Both the position numbers and the translations under genes were made by a program. DNA of 64,000 nucleotides, from NCBI GenBank assembly GCA_029204225.1, contig CM055099.1, positions 50,981,298 to 51,045,297 on the forward strand, read 5' to 3'. Positions 34,781-41,159 of the stretch are shown one piece after another (position 1 is the stretch's first letter; every line of letters begins with the position of its first letter). This DNA comes from Diphasiastrum complanatum (lineage: Eukaryota > Streptophyta > Lycopodiopsida > Lycopodiales > Lycopodiaceae). The notes under the pieces are model-generated. The model was not told the origin of the DNA. It saw only the letters and a list, made by a program, of their open reading frames with translations, and did no database searches.

Positions 34781-37738
34781 GCGGGGGGCAGGAGAGTGAG
34801 AGAGGGACGCAAGGGGGCGGTACGGCTGGAGGGCCAGCGAAAAATAGAGGGGGTGCAAATAAAAGGGGAAACTAGCAAGGCAAGGGAACGTTGGGGGAGG
34901 TCGCGAGTAATTTATTTTTAAATCCTAAAAATAGTAAGGGTTGTATGGGCGAGTAATGATTTTTTCCAAAATAGAAAGTGTTTAGAAATAGTAACTACAA
35001 AAAATTGGTGTAATGGGTTTTCTAAAAAAGGAAAGTTTCTAAAAATAGCAGCCATGAAAAATTGGCAAGTAATGAGTTTTCTAAAAAAAAAAGTTTCTGA
35101 AAATTGGCAAGTAATGGCGTACTATTTTTGGTAAAAGGCGAAAAATGGCCACACGTGCGAGTAAATTTTTTTTAACATTGAAAATTCATTTTCAAGGGCG
35201 CAATTTTTTTACAAAGAAAAAAACTTCAACAACTTAAAAAATGAAGTGCTTATCTCCCAAAGTTCGAAGAAGAACTAGAAATGAACCTACTCTCCAAGAA
35301 TCTCCATAACTTTGCCAAATCTTAATCAAATTGGCTGAAAGTTGGTGCAAATAAAAGCTAAGACAAAGATCTACAAATCTACAAAATTACAGTCATAAAA
35401 ATCAACCCAAAAATGGAGGAAAACAGACTGCAAAACTATAGCTAACTAAAGGTAGAATGAAATCACTAAAATGGCCGTAACTTGGTCATTATACCTCCAA
35501 ATAAAAAAACTTCAGTACCTCTAGAAAGCTAAGAAAAAGATCTACTGATCTAAAATAAGAAATCATACAAAAAACAAAGATTATTAGGTCTGAAATTGAA
35601 TCAAAACATTCTGAAAATTGAAAAACCAAAAAACTAGTAAAAGAATTCTACCAAATTCAAAGCAAACCGCCAAATATGATGGGAAAAGGATCTTTGGCTC
35701 TGATACCAAGAATGTCATGTGCCAAATCTAACTAATAGCCATTACAATGGAAGTAAAGCTAATAGCAAGAAAAGTTACAAAGCATTCAAGGTAGCATATC
35801 TAAAAACAAAGAGATCTCCATGGAATCACATTAAGCATGAAAGGATGAGTACATAGCAATGAAAGAGGGCGCAGATTCATGTAGATGAGGCACATGAGAC
35901 CTAGCAATGGAAATCCCAAGGCTCACATTCACAAGAGGAAGCTTAGAGCTCTCACTTGCAAATGAGCCAAAAGATTTAAAAGTTGATGTCTCTTGCCTAG
36001 TTATAGACAAAGCTCTTACTTAACTAAACATAACTATCTTGACGGGATAGTTAGCCCTTGTTAGGTATTATTTAGTCTACATTGGGCCCTTATTGGCCCT
36101 ATTATCCTTATTAATTACTTTAAAGGGCCTAAAGAGGGAACTGCCTTGTCCTTAAGGCTAATAGCTCCTTTTTGGCCTACAAAGCTTACAATGGATATTC
36201 TAATGCGTTGATAAGCACTGATGTACTAAAAGTACATGACAAGAGAGAGGGGAGGGGGTGGGTAGAACCGTTGAATGATCAAGCTATGGCACAGAATTCG
36301 AAGCCTTCTTGAAATCAACAAACAACAATAGTTTCCTAAAACTTGACCTCCTCAATGATGGATTGGAGTGAGACATGGTGTGATGAGCCTTGAAGCCGAC
36401 ATGTCCCATAGCATGGAATTGTGTGATCTCACCCTCATGACTAACTGTTGTTTGTAGGATTGTACCACAAAGCTTGTGGCTATGACGTGCCAATCATGAT
36501 AGTATGGTTGTTCTCATGTCTCCTGGGTCCGGTAGCATGTATAAGTAACTTGGATTCTAGATCCTCTATGTCACGATCGTGATTGGTCTTCAATATATCA
36601 ATGGTTGCATGAACCATATTGGGGGTGAATAAAGTGAACTCGTTAGGATGTGCCTACCTCCTTTCTCCTCGAAGGCTTTCTTCTTCCTATGGATTATCTT
36701 GTGGTATAGGAGTTTAGCCTCATGTAGGAGATGAGGGGTAGATGTATAGGCATGAATGACTTAGATATGGGATTAACAACACTTGTTGTCATACCATGGT
36801 TAGTGTGGAGGGTGTGATAATGCATGGTGGATTTGGGTTTATAATGTTTGGATGAGAAGGCCAATGGGTCATGGATAGCTAGATAGAGAAGCCACGACTC
36901 TAGTGGATGAAGGGTTGAAGGTGTAACAAGGGACATGTTTAATGGATGGAGGTGAAGGGTAGTGGATAGCAAGATAGCTTGTGTGTTGAGCGGTGTGTTA
37001 TATGGGAGGGGAGGAAGTAGAGAACCCAATGACTCCAAGTACGAAGAGATGGATGAAGGGTGGAAGGTTTAACGAGGGACATGTGTAATGGAGGGGGGTG
37101 AAGGTGCATGATGGTAATTGCACCCAACTGTAACGGACCCATGAAACATTGGTGATTCTTGATTACTTGGTCGTATGGAAGGGGTTACCTCACAAAGATG
37201 CGACTTGGGAGTCAATGGATTCCTTGCAAAAGTTTTCCCTGACTTTGCCATTGAGGACGCTAAGTCTTAGAGGGGGGAGGTACACCCTTTGAGTTAACAG
37301 GCCAAATGACCCGTTCTAAGGTCTTTGACCTATGGTCAAAGACAATCCCAAAAGCTTCTGGAGGAAGCTTCGGCACAAGCCAGGTATTTTTCATGCCAAT
37401 AATATTTATAATACAGCTTGATTTGATTATGCGACACAATTATGTCTACATGTGTAGTTTTGGTAGAGCAACTTTTTCAACAAACAGTAGTTTTCCTCTT
37501 TAATGTGTTTGAAAGGCCTTCCACACACTTCTAATTCTCTTTTTCCCTAGATAAAACTCGTAAATTGATGAGAAAAAGTGAATGATTTATTTGTGTTGGT
37601 GTGCAGGAGGATTTGAGTAGCCAAGAAGTATGTATGCGTCATTTTGAGGTCGCCTTAACTCGTGTGCAACCTAGTGACCCTGGGTTCAACTGTACTTTTG
37701 CTGCCAAATTTCAGAGAGGATTCAACACAAATGAGTAG
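1075..37738 (+). CDS. CIP111: CIP111-like (Afg2/SPATA5 family) two-domain AAA ATPase, ten exons
   Basis: Ten exons join in phase into a 1066-residue protein: 1075-1344, 1474-1629, 4672-5711, 6665-6869, 7329-7542, 7770-8251, 8601-9030, 11428-11508, 13550-13740, 37607-37738. The N-terminal ~480 residues are the variable substrate-binding part. D1 has Walker A GPPGSGKT at ~502-509 and Walker B VVFIDE at ~557-562. D2 has GPPGCSKT at ~841-848 and VVFFDE at ~896-901, and both modules have the ATNRP sensor region. The unusual Cys-Ser P-loop in D2 is what I recall for this family. Arabidopsis CIP111 is a calmodulin-binding AAA protein, and the yeast relative Afg2 acts in cytoplasmic maturation of pre-60S ribosomes; the role here is inferred from that. 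Intron 2 is 3.0 kb and intron 9 is 23.9 kb, both filled with transposons. No frameshift or stop breaks the assembled frame. Confidence 0.93.
1474..1629 (+). CDS. CIP111: CIP111-like gene, exon 2
   Basis: Acceptor ctgtctgcag and donor AAAAG|GTGCAC. The exon is 52 codons in phase 0 and includes [14 protein letters not shown], matching the end of the N-terminal subdomain. A 3.0-kb transposon-bearing intron follows. Confidence 0.88.
1830..2730 (+). mobile_element. Degraded Ty1/copia reverse transcriptase fragment in intron 2
   Basis: Plus-strand copia RT landmarks appear in order, with stops and frameshifts between them. Near 2106 is [17 protein letters not shown] (the KNxTWxLV start of copia RT). 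Near 2283 is [10 protein letters not shown], and near 2440-2590 is [13 protein letters not shown] with [12 protein letters not shown]. No LTRs were found. It is an old remnant and not coding. Confidence 0.8.
3128..3590. mobile_element. Truncated Mutator-like non-autonomous element (copy E1)
   Basis: The left end (3128-3230) carries repeated inverted CGTTTCTGAAA motifs. The interior shares several blocks with the element at 33766-34445: gggtatca.gtgaaag, tgtgtagtttg.cgactgttt.gggtgc, ctca.ggagttggaaggcc, and a GC-rich cassette ending in ttgccacccaaaccccccac. The right terminus is missing where the copia LTR begins, near 3600. Confidence 0.55.
3600..4362 (-). mobile_element. Ty1/copia LTR (minus orientation) dense in TCGCGA sites
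   Basis: This lies just left of a reversed polypurine tract (gctccctctcaaagtgg, ~4363-4380) and a minus-strand copia pol end, so it is read as that element's 3' LTR. TCGCGA occurs 15 times between 3853 and 4234, often as ttcgcgaa or as pairs 11 bp apart. The left edge is not defined. Confidence 0.6.
4375..4520 (-). mobile_element. 3' end of minus-strand copia pol (RNase H tail)
   Basis: The reverse complement reads [20 protein letters not shown] then [10 protein letters not shown], the conserved ADIFTKPL tail of copia polyproteins. It is followed by the purine tract and the LTR to its left. Only the last ~45 codons remain before the host intron resumes. Confidence 0.85.
4672..5711 (+). CDS. 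CIP111: CIP111-like gene, exon 3
   Basis: Acceptor tatgtgcag, donor CACG|GTATGG. This long exon (residues 143-488 and two bases of the next codon) covers the variable linker and the start of D1, ending with [19 protein letters not shown], the conserved entry to the first AAA module. It is the least conserved part of the protein. Confidence 0.9.
5712..6664 (+). other. Intron 3, no recognisable element
   Basis: 953 bp, AT-rich, with GT at 5712 and the acceptor AG at 6663-6664. I see no coding or transposon homology in it. Confidence 0.7.
6665..6869 (+). CDS. CIP111: CIP111-like gene, exon 4 (D1 Walker A)
   Basis: The split Arg codon CG|C joins exon 3. The exon encodes [20 protein letters not shown], then the [14 protein letters not shown] helix and the start of the Walker B strand (APCV). 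Donor GTT|GTATGT. Confidence 0.93.
7329..7542 (+). CDS. CIP111: CIP111-like gene, exon 5 (D1 Walker B and sensor)
   Basis: Begins [16 protein letters not shown] (Walker B Asp-Glu) and continues to [20 protein letters not shown] with the arginine-finger region. Donor G|GTACGT. Confidence 0.93.
7770..8251 (+). CDS. CIP111: CIP111-like gene, exon 6 (D1 lid and inter-domain linker)
   Basis: Reads [16 protein letters not shown] and [18 protein letters not shown], the AAA lid helices. A Ser-rich linker follows, then [18 protein letters not shown], the conserved lead into D2. Donor GAG|GTAAAA. Confidence 0.93.
8601..9030 (+). CDS. CIP111: CIP111-like gene, exon 7 (D2 ATPase core)
   Basis: Starts [16 protein letters not shown] and contains the D2 P-loop GPPGCSKT, the pore segment [19 protein letters not shown] and Walker B VVFFDEID. 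Ends at LLVELDG. Donor G|GTAAAA. Confidence 0.94.
9031..11427 (+). other. Intron 7, no recognisable element
   Basis: 2.4 kb between exons 7 and 8. It is AT-rich with short pyrimidine tracts and one ccccccc block near 10482. I found no transposon proteins or LTR pairs in it. Confidence 0.6.
11428..11508 (+). CDS. CIP111: CIP111-like gene, exon 8 (81-bp micro-exon, D2 sensor 1)
   Basis: Acceptor gagctag, donor CCAG|GTGTGG. This 27-codon exon encodes [19 protein letters not shown] and DAALLRPG, the D2 sensor strand and the start of the arginine-finger loop. Its phase (1 to 1) fits both neighbours exactly. Confidence 0.92.
11509..13549 (+). other. Intron 8 with microsatellite near its 3' end
   Basis: 2.0 kb, AT-rich, with no identifiable transposon protein. 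A 43-bp-spaced duplication of cataaaaatgtctaatgtga (13411 and 13454) precedes a (GA) tract just upstream of the exon 9 acceptor. Confidence 0.6.
13478..13524. repeat. (GA)n microsatellite, ~47 bp
   Basis: An uninterrupted GA run ends 25 bp before the exon 9 acceptor AG (13548-13549), in the place where a polypyrimidine tract is usual. Confidence 0.98.
13550..13740 (+). CDS. CIP111: CIP111-like gene, exon 9 (D2 lid)
   Basis: Acceptor tgtaccag. Reads [20 protein letters not shown], then [20 protein letters not shown], the D2 lid. Donor GAG|GTACTT in phase 0. The frame cannot end here, since the next in-frame bases are intron; the partner exon is at 37607. Confidence 0.93.
14100..14358 (-). mobile_element. 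G4 gypsy 3' LTR, left part (interrupted by G1)
   Basis: If G1 (14359-31085) is removed, this sequence joins 31086-31125, which ends in gtacataaca next to a reversed polypurine tract (tttcctccccca) and minus-strand gypsy pol. It is therefore read as the rest of that element's LTR. The left edge is not defined; 14100 is a guess. Confidence 0.5.
14359..14857 (+). repeat. G1 LTR copy A
   Basis: 499 bp, matching LTR C over its full length and LTR B except for a ~83-bp stretch that B lacks after gaccggtagacca. Confidence 0.85.
14939..15354 (+). repeat. G1 LTR copy B (internal, 83 bp shorter)
   Basis: Preceded by an 81-bp remnant of internal 3' sequence with the polypurine tract, so A and B look like the two ends of an internally deleted unit. 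It is followed by ttggagagttgagg, where a primer binding site would lie. Confidence 0.85.
15475..15755 (+). repeat. Direct repeat ~280 bp, copy 1
   Basis: Begins gactggccatcttaccaaat and is nearly identical to 24112-24390. The two copies flank element G2. Confidence 0.85.
15905..16464 (+). pseudogene. G2 reverse transcriptase, N-terminal part
   Basis: Contains [27 protein letters not shown]-like [32 protein letters not shown] and the catalytic YFDDILVFS. One in-frame TGA interrupts it near 16114, at DYRA*NKLT. It is broken at FEL by the copia element starting at 16465. Confidence 0.88.
16465..16849 (+). repeat. Copia 5' LTR (common part)
   Basis: Matches 21167-21546 apart from a few substitutions and a longer CT tract (16799-16822). 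Beyond ctctct the two LTRs no longer match, so the true 5' LTR end is unresolved. A tactaca near 17217, just before the internal region, is a possible end. Confidence 0.8.
17240..18080 (+). pseudogene. Copia gag
   Basis: Starts [20 protein letters not shown]. It has the UBN2-type gag body ([39 protein letters not shown]), a Lys/Gly-rich basic tract and a CCHC zinc knuckle [14 protein letters not shown] at the end. The frame then shifts relative to pol near 18080. Confidence 0.9.
18103..21160 (+). pseudogene. Copia pol: protease, integrase, RT, truncated RNase H
   Basis: Domains in order: protease [14 protein letters not shown] (~18241); GAG-pre-integrase [20 protein letters not shown] (~18649); integrase with TDRGGEYI and [16 protein letters not shown] (~19036-19170); RT start [20 protein letters not shown] (~20058). 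A frameshift follows to [19 protein letters not shown], then a further shift to [12 protein letters not shown] (~20554). RNase H starts at [10 protein letters not shown] (~20770) but is deleted after AISWSR (~21130). At least three frame changes are needed, so it is not functional. Confidence 0.9.
21167..21608 (+). repeat. Copia 3' LTR
   Basis: Starts TGTTAGAAATAAATGACTAT and ends in CTACA directly before the TSD. The last ~60 bp have no clear counterpart in the 5' LTR. Confidence 0.88.
21609..23500 (+). pseudogene. G2 RT end, RNase H, integrase and chromodomain
   Basis: Reads [20 protein letters not shown] (RT end), then RNase [21 protein letters not shown] and [18 protein letters not shown]. 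The integrase zinc-finger region follows ([20 protein letters not shown]), then a deletion of the catalytic core up to [20 protein letters not shown], and last the chromodomain [21 protein letters not shown] frameshift lies near 22010 and another near 23050. Confidence 0.85.
23510..24105 (+). repeat. Probable G2 3' LTR
   Basis: This non-coding stretch follows the chromodomain stop. It contains motifs shared with the G3 LTR (actggccttgggccc, ggagtgggggtcc, gggagggcgcac) in the same order. Exact LTR edges are not visible because the 5' LTR is missing. Confidence 0.5.
24112..24390 (+). repeat. Direct repeat ~280 bp, copy 2
   Basis: Second copy of 15475-15755. After it the G1 interior continues into the integrase fragment. 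Confidence 0.85.
24540..24946 (+). pseudogene. G1 integrase C-terminal region
   Basis: Reads [40 protein letters not shown] and [12 protein letters not shown], the GPY/F region of gypsy integrase. A frame change separates it from the upstream [20 protein letters not shown]. It is all that remains of G1 pol. Confidence 0.8.
25040..25283 (-). repeat. G3 3' LTR, truncated
   Basis: Near-identical to the first ~245 bp of the LTR at 29992. It stops abruptly at gcgccctcctacagg and runs straight into integrase sequence, so the rest of the LTR and the pol end were deleted. Confidence 0.8.
25281..26865 (-). pseudogene. G3 RT, RNase H and partial integrase
   Basis: On the minus strand: RT with [35 protein letters not shown] and catalytic YFDDILIYS. 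RNase H follows with [20 protein letters not shown] and [20 protein letters not shown], then integrase [20 protein letters not shown]. As in G2, the integrase catalytic core is deleted, which suggests that the G2 and G3 deletions are shared or recurrent. A frameshift lies near 25960. Confidence 0.88.
26870..28320 (+). pseudogene. G3 gag C-terminus, protease and RT start, inverted
   Basis: The plus-strand frame holds gag [20 protein letters not shown], a zinc-knuckle relic ([14 protein letters not shown], first Cys pair damaged), and a retropepsin [14 protein letters not shown] (~27748). [11 protein letters not shown] follows, and after a stop the RT start [20 protein letters not shown]. Rejoining its ends to the minus-strand halves restores gag and RT continuity, so the segment was flipped in place. 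Confidence 0.82.
28320..28672 (-). pseudogene. G3 gag N-terminal part
   Basis: The minus-strand frame includes [20 protein letters not shown] and [20 protein letters not shown], the start of a gypsy gag. It is interrupted at 28673 by the Mutator-like element; the remaining 5' part continues right of 29302. Confidence 0.65.
28673..29293. mobile_element. 621-bp Mutator-like element (E3) with perfect 9-bp TSD
   Basis: Flanked by GCCGTACTT at 28664-28672 and 29294-29302. The ends carry repeats of CGTTTCGAAACG-type palindromes (left 28687-28735, right 29210-29285), with imperfect terminal repeats. The interior holds two copies of a ~150-bp segment (28812 and 29031, gtttacagatgtcatagaaa). The first is open for 86 codons. 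A 9-bp duplication and long CpG-rich ends fit the Mutator superfamily. No transposase is present. Confidence 0.78.
28807..29067 (+). pseudogene. Open frame inside E3, possible captured gene fragment
   Basis: 86 codons including [20 protein letters not shown] and [20 protein letters not shown]. The segment is repeated downstream, where a 6-base insertion and other changes alter the frame. I do not recognise the source protein. Its codon-like composition inside a non-autonomous Mutator-like element suggests a captured exon, but that is inference. Confidence 0.35.
29303..29977 (-). other. G3 gag start and leader region
   Basis: Sequence between the MULE and the primer site, with repeated tggacagcctccaatcaatg segments at 29608 and 29656. 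No clear protein domain is visible. It is taken as the 5' leader of G3. Confidence 0.45.
29978..29989 (-). other. G3 primer binding site
   Basis: The reverse complement TGGTATCAGAGC is the standard plant retrotransposon site complementary to initiator tRNA-Met. It lies 2 bp from the LTR. Confidence 0.85.
29992..30457 (-). repeat. G3 5' LTR
   Basis: 466 bp, of which the first ~245 bp match 25040-25283. It lies directly beside the primer binding site. Confidence 0.75.
30463..30588 (+). other. G1 3' untranslated end with polypurine tract
   Basis: Contains gaggacagaacttgaataag followed by gggggaagaa at the edge of LTR C. This is the same sequence that precedes LTR B. Confidence 0.7.
30589..31085 (+). 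repeat. G1 LTR copy C
   Basis: 497 bp, matching LTR A. Followed by GAGGC, which pairs with GAGGT before LTR A. Confidence 0.88.
31086..33260 (-). mobile_element. G4: minus-strand Ty3/gypsy pol, host of G1
   Basis: From right to left: RT ([40 protein letters not shown], where the usual Tyr before DD is changed to Leu), RNase H ([20 protein letters not shown]), then the integrase zinc finger ([20 protein letters not shown] with [13 protein letters not shown]). The core follows ([28 protein letters not shown]-like [15 protein letters not shown]), and last a C-terminal tail near 31300. Frameshifts and stops are common. The left end is a polypurine tract (31126-31137) next to the LTR. It is truncated near 33255, upstream of [10 protein letters not shown]. 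Confidence 0.82.
33261..33756. other. Unassigned non-coding stretch
   Basis: AT-rich sequence with no protein homology that I can see. It may be leader sequence of an LTR element whose 5' LTR is at 35713. Confidence 0.4.
33766..34445. mobile_element. 680-bp Mutator-like element (E2) with 9-bp TSD
   Basis: Flanked by ATTACAACC (33757-33765) and ATTACAACT (34446-34454), eight of nine bases equal. The outer ends share gttgcagt as an inverted pair. Both ends are filled with CGATCCGGATCG-type palindromes (33781-33806 and 34363-34431). The interior carries the GC-rich cassette (34080-34155) shared with E1. No coding capacity. Confidence 0.75.
34455..35695. other. Non-coding leader-like region with (GA) tract and A-rich repeats
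   Basis: Includes a (GA) run at 34735-34776, a G-rich block to 34840, and degenerate tandem repeats of agtttctaaaaat / aattggcaagtaatg (34980-35120). No protein is seen. Its position left of a reversed primer site makes it the likely interior of a non-autonomous minus-strand LTR element. Confidence 0.45.
35696..35708 (-). other. Primer binding site (tRNA-iMet type)
   Basis: Reverse complement TGGTATCAGAGCC, 4 bp from the LTR that begins at 35713. Confidence 0.85.
35713..36241 (-). repeat. LTR, 529 bp, TGTCATG...CATGACA
   Basis: A perfect 7-bp terminal inverted pair and the adjacent primer site identify it as the 5' LTR of a minus-strand element. I find no second copy in the window. It may belong to G4 or to a separate non-autonomous element. 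Confidence 0.75.
36250..36495 (-). pseudogene. LINE reverse transcriptase fragment (probable)
   Basis: The minus-strand frame reads [20 protein letters not shown] and [15 protein letters not shown]. This fits the GF(R/K)...DH...FVDF(R/K)KAFDSVP core of non-LTR reverse transcriptases. The fragment is short and degraded. Confidence 0.5.
36880..37120. repeat. Degenerate tandem duplication, ~148-bp spacing
   Basis: The block gatgaagggttgaaggtgta ... acatgtttaatggatggagg near 36907 recurs with changes near 37053. It may be part of the LINE debris. The rest of 36500-37606 shows nothing recognisable. Confidence 0.6.
37607..37738 (+). CDS. CIP111: CIP111-like gene, exon 10 (last exon)
   Basis: Acceptor ggtgtgcag after a T-rich tract. 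The 43 codons read [20 protein letters not shown] and FAAKFQRGF, matching the Afg2/CIP111 C-terminal helix ([20 protein letters not shown] in Arabidopsis), then TAG at 37736-37738. The phase-0 start fits the exon 9 donor 23.9 kb upstream. No other C-terminal exon is visible between them. Confidence 0.9.
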   Translation, partial: EDLSSQEVCMRHFEVALTRVQPSDPGFNCTFAAKFQRGFNTNE

Positions 37739-38460
37739 GCAATTGCTTGCGCAAAAAAAAAACATGCATCCCTATCAGTGTTTGTCTAAATTTTGCAGCT
37801 TAGCTTAAGGGTACCTTGTTCTAGGTCCTATCTTAGTATCTGACTATATCTAGCAGTTTTCAAGATGTAAAACATAGGGCTACTGTATCTGCTGTTAGCC
37901 TTAAGAACATAGGCGAGTTGTTGCTAGTATTAGGAGGTGCAGGCGTTTCAGTGTTAGGAAAGAAAAGAAGAATCACGTCTTATTGGGCATCTCTGTATTA
38001 GCTTTCTTCATGGATATTATTGTTGCAAATGAGCTGGAAAGAAAATTCACTGGGTTGCTTCCAAATTTTGTCCTTTCCATCTTTGTAGCAGATCACAGAA
38101 AGTGATGAAGAAGCCTAAAAATAGAGAAAACATGTAACCACAGCCAAGTTCGTGACCCCTTTGTGATTGTTGAATGTGGCTTGTATCTAATCAATGCTAC
38201 AAATTGCAGGATATTTCCAACACAATGTTACATTTCTGAAGTGATTACACTCACACCAGAGAGTCAGAGACAAGTCTCGATGTAATCCTGTGTCCAAGTC
38301 TTGTTGTCAACAGCTACTTAAGTTGGTTTGTCAACAATAGGGGGAGATTTTATTGTGATGAGTTTCCTGCTGGAGAAGCCGGTATCAATGAACATCTCCT
38401 GGCCTTTTACTGGTTAATTGGTCTTTTTCGTGATTAATTTTAATAAAATGTATCATTAGA
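37739..38460 (+). terminator. 3' UTR with polyadenylation signal
   Basis: AATAAA at 38442-38447 in a T-rich context is the best plant-type signal after the stop codon. The true cleavage site is unknown, and nearer weak signals are possible. Confidence 0.4.
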
Positions 38461-40590
38461 ATATCATTTCATTCAACTTAGTTATCATGCAACAGTTTCT
38501 ACAGCGAGAAGAATTACTTGCTACTTAATAAGCTCGTTGAATTTTTGTGGTAAAGAATGATTACTTTGATTTCAGATTCATGTTTCAGGCTTGTCCAATA
38601 TTTCAGATATTTTCTACATACGTTAAGATTTGTAGCTTGCTCGAGAAGCTGTGTTTCTTAGCCATTGTCATTTTTGTTATATGTTTTGGTCAGTTGTTTC
38701 CAAATTTTTTTGGCTTTCAATGTTTGTGGAAGCTTGTCAAAAACATCATTATCTTCACAATAATCACGCATGTGAACTCGTGATGTACACAAAATTACAA
38801 TGTATTCAAATGCATATTACCAAATGGTGTCTTGAATGCTGATGGCCAATGTTGTTTCTCACTCTTTTCTACTGGTTGCATAGCCTTTTTCTTTTGATAT
38901 TTTGTCTTTTGGTTCATTGTCTTTTGCTGAAGCATGAAATAGTTGAACTTGTTTTTGGATTCGGTTAGGAGCTTTATCGTTGTCATTTCTTTTCTTGTGA
39001 TCTCATCACAAGATAATTGGAGTTTTCATGAGTTTTTTACTTTTTTCTGTCTTTGTATCAACACCGATAAGGATATCCTATATTGTATATCTTCACTTAT
39101 CATTGTTGTTTGATGCCAATAAGAGAATGAGGCTGTATTGGAATACTCTACGTGTAAGTTGCCTCAACTACAGGGTGCTGCACACCAGCAAGGTCCCACC
39201 TTTAAACCCCTCCAATGCCCCCCAAAAGATGTTTTTCCCTCACACTATTGATCCTTCTCCTTTGAGTTGTTTTCAATGTGATTCTAATAGTTTTTTATGA
39301 CCTTCCTCTCCCTAGCTGGCTGTCATCGCTCCTCTCCCTCATTGCACTTTCCACTTTTCATACTGTTGCTGCACAGCTAGCTTCCCAACGTTGACTCTAT
39401 TTTGGACCTGCCCCTGGGTTTTAGCACTCTTTTATTTTCTCGTCTTTTACAGTTTGTTACCCTCGAGGCTCTACTTACACTGAGACTCAATTATTGGTGC
39501 ATGTACAATAAATTGAGACTCTCTACTGACATGCTTCATGGCACGAATACACGATGATGGTATCTCCTTGTGATGGCCACTGACATGAATACCTAGCAAT
39601 CTGTATTCCAAGTATGTTATCTTGCATTAGGAACTTCCAAAGATTATTCTGCAAACCATGTTTGTGATGCTTGTCTTTGATGTACATGATGGAGCTTAAT
39701 AGGTTTGATTCTTTTCATGTCCAGGATCATAGCATCATTTCAACATGGCTCATTCTAGGACACAGATTGAAGGTTCCCTTTGTTGTTTTAACACAGTGAC
39801 CCTTGATTAGCTGAATGTGGAGCTTGATTACTCACTTTTGTGCAGAGATAAAATTGCATTGGATAATATGAGGTAGGAAGTATGTTCATGAAAGCATGAG
39901 TAGAATGAATCCAATTATGTATGTATGGCTCTATCTACTCATCTGATGATGCTTGTAGGCAAACACACATGTACAGCGACAGATCACTGTACACTTTTGT
40001 TCTCTGCAAAGAAAGTCTGTGTAATTTTTTGGCTGTAATTTTCTGGGTTGTTTCTCTAGTTTAAGGCATGTATCAAATCAGAAAATGCAAAGAGTAAATG
40101 AGCTCATGGGTAACAACAGTTCGATGATCAAAGGGTAAGCTGTATACATCACTGCTTGTGATTGAGATGGTATTCACCATTTTGTTTGTCGGAGCACAAC
40201 AAAGCCCTGAATCTTGGACTTCCTCAAGGTCTCCTATGGTGTGTCCAAGTTTCTCTTTACACTTTATATTGTAACACCAGGCTAAGATAAGGCGTGCATT
40301 AGGATGGACCATCTAGGTTGGTTATTAGGTTCTCAACTAAGGTCCACTTGACTGTTTTTAATCAAGTGTATGAGAGATGCTTTTCTTCTTTAGAGACCTG
40401 GACCTCACACGTGCAAGTTGGGAAACATAGGAAGGTGTTCTAAGGAAGTTGGAGGCATGACGAGCATAGGACCTTGAAAGAGACAAAAAATGATTTAAAA
40501 AAAAATAATACAAAAACTAAAATTTGCAAATAGTTGCTATGCCCAGCATAGAAAAGTACAAATTGATATGCAAGGTTCAATAGGCCTAAA
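38461..40590. other. Intergenic, nothing recognised
   Basis: About 2.1 kb of AT-rich sequence with only short chance frames. I see no gene, LTR pair or RNA gene. Confidence 0.5.
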
Positions 40591-40599
40591 AGTAAAAAA

Positions 40600-40840
40600 T
40601 ACTATAACATGCAACTAACAATAACATCGGAGAAAATTCTATGTAATAGACTCAAATTTTGCTAGTGATAAAGTAGATCGGAAATCTACAAGTGCATATG
40701 TCATATACCTTGGAGGAAATTTAATATCTTGGCTTTCCAAAAAGCAAGATACCATATCACTCTCATCTTGTGAAGCTGAATATGCTATTCCACGTCAATT
40801 TGAATCTATCTTATTGTTTGCTTGAATTTTGCTCTCTTTT
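40600..40840 (+). mobile_element. Copia RNase H fragment
   Basis: Reads SDKVDRKSTSAYVIYLGGNL and ISWLSKKQDTISLSSCEAEY, the hallmark region of copia RNase H. It is short and isolated. Confidence 0.82.
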
Positions 40841-41159
40841 TCTCTCTCTAATTCGAGTAGAAGATTATGCTAATGCATTAAATTCTTGTACTTTTTCTCT
40901 TTTGATTTTCAAGGCAATCATTCTTTGATTATTAGCATGCTAGATTGTGCTTTGGCCATAAGTTTTTGTACTAGATCTTGATATTCAATCTAGAATCAAT
41001 TTATGTGCGAAACACAAAGCTTAACAAGATCATTCACACTTGAGGATCATTTCTCACATGTGAAAACTTGTTGGAATTTTATCAAATCTAATCCATTTTA
41101 GGGTTTAACGTTTGAGTATAATTAACTAAGCTTATGTTTAATTTGGTTTATGAACTATG

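Noticed and set aside
36694-37251. Pro/His/Leu-rich minus-strand frames as a gene
   Set aside because: Low complexity, overlapping a degenerate tandem duplication next to LINE debris, with no known domain.
38547-39300. Possible genes in the intergenic interval
   Set aside because: The frames are short, hydrophobic and T-rich, without homology or splice structure.
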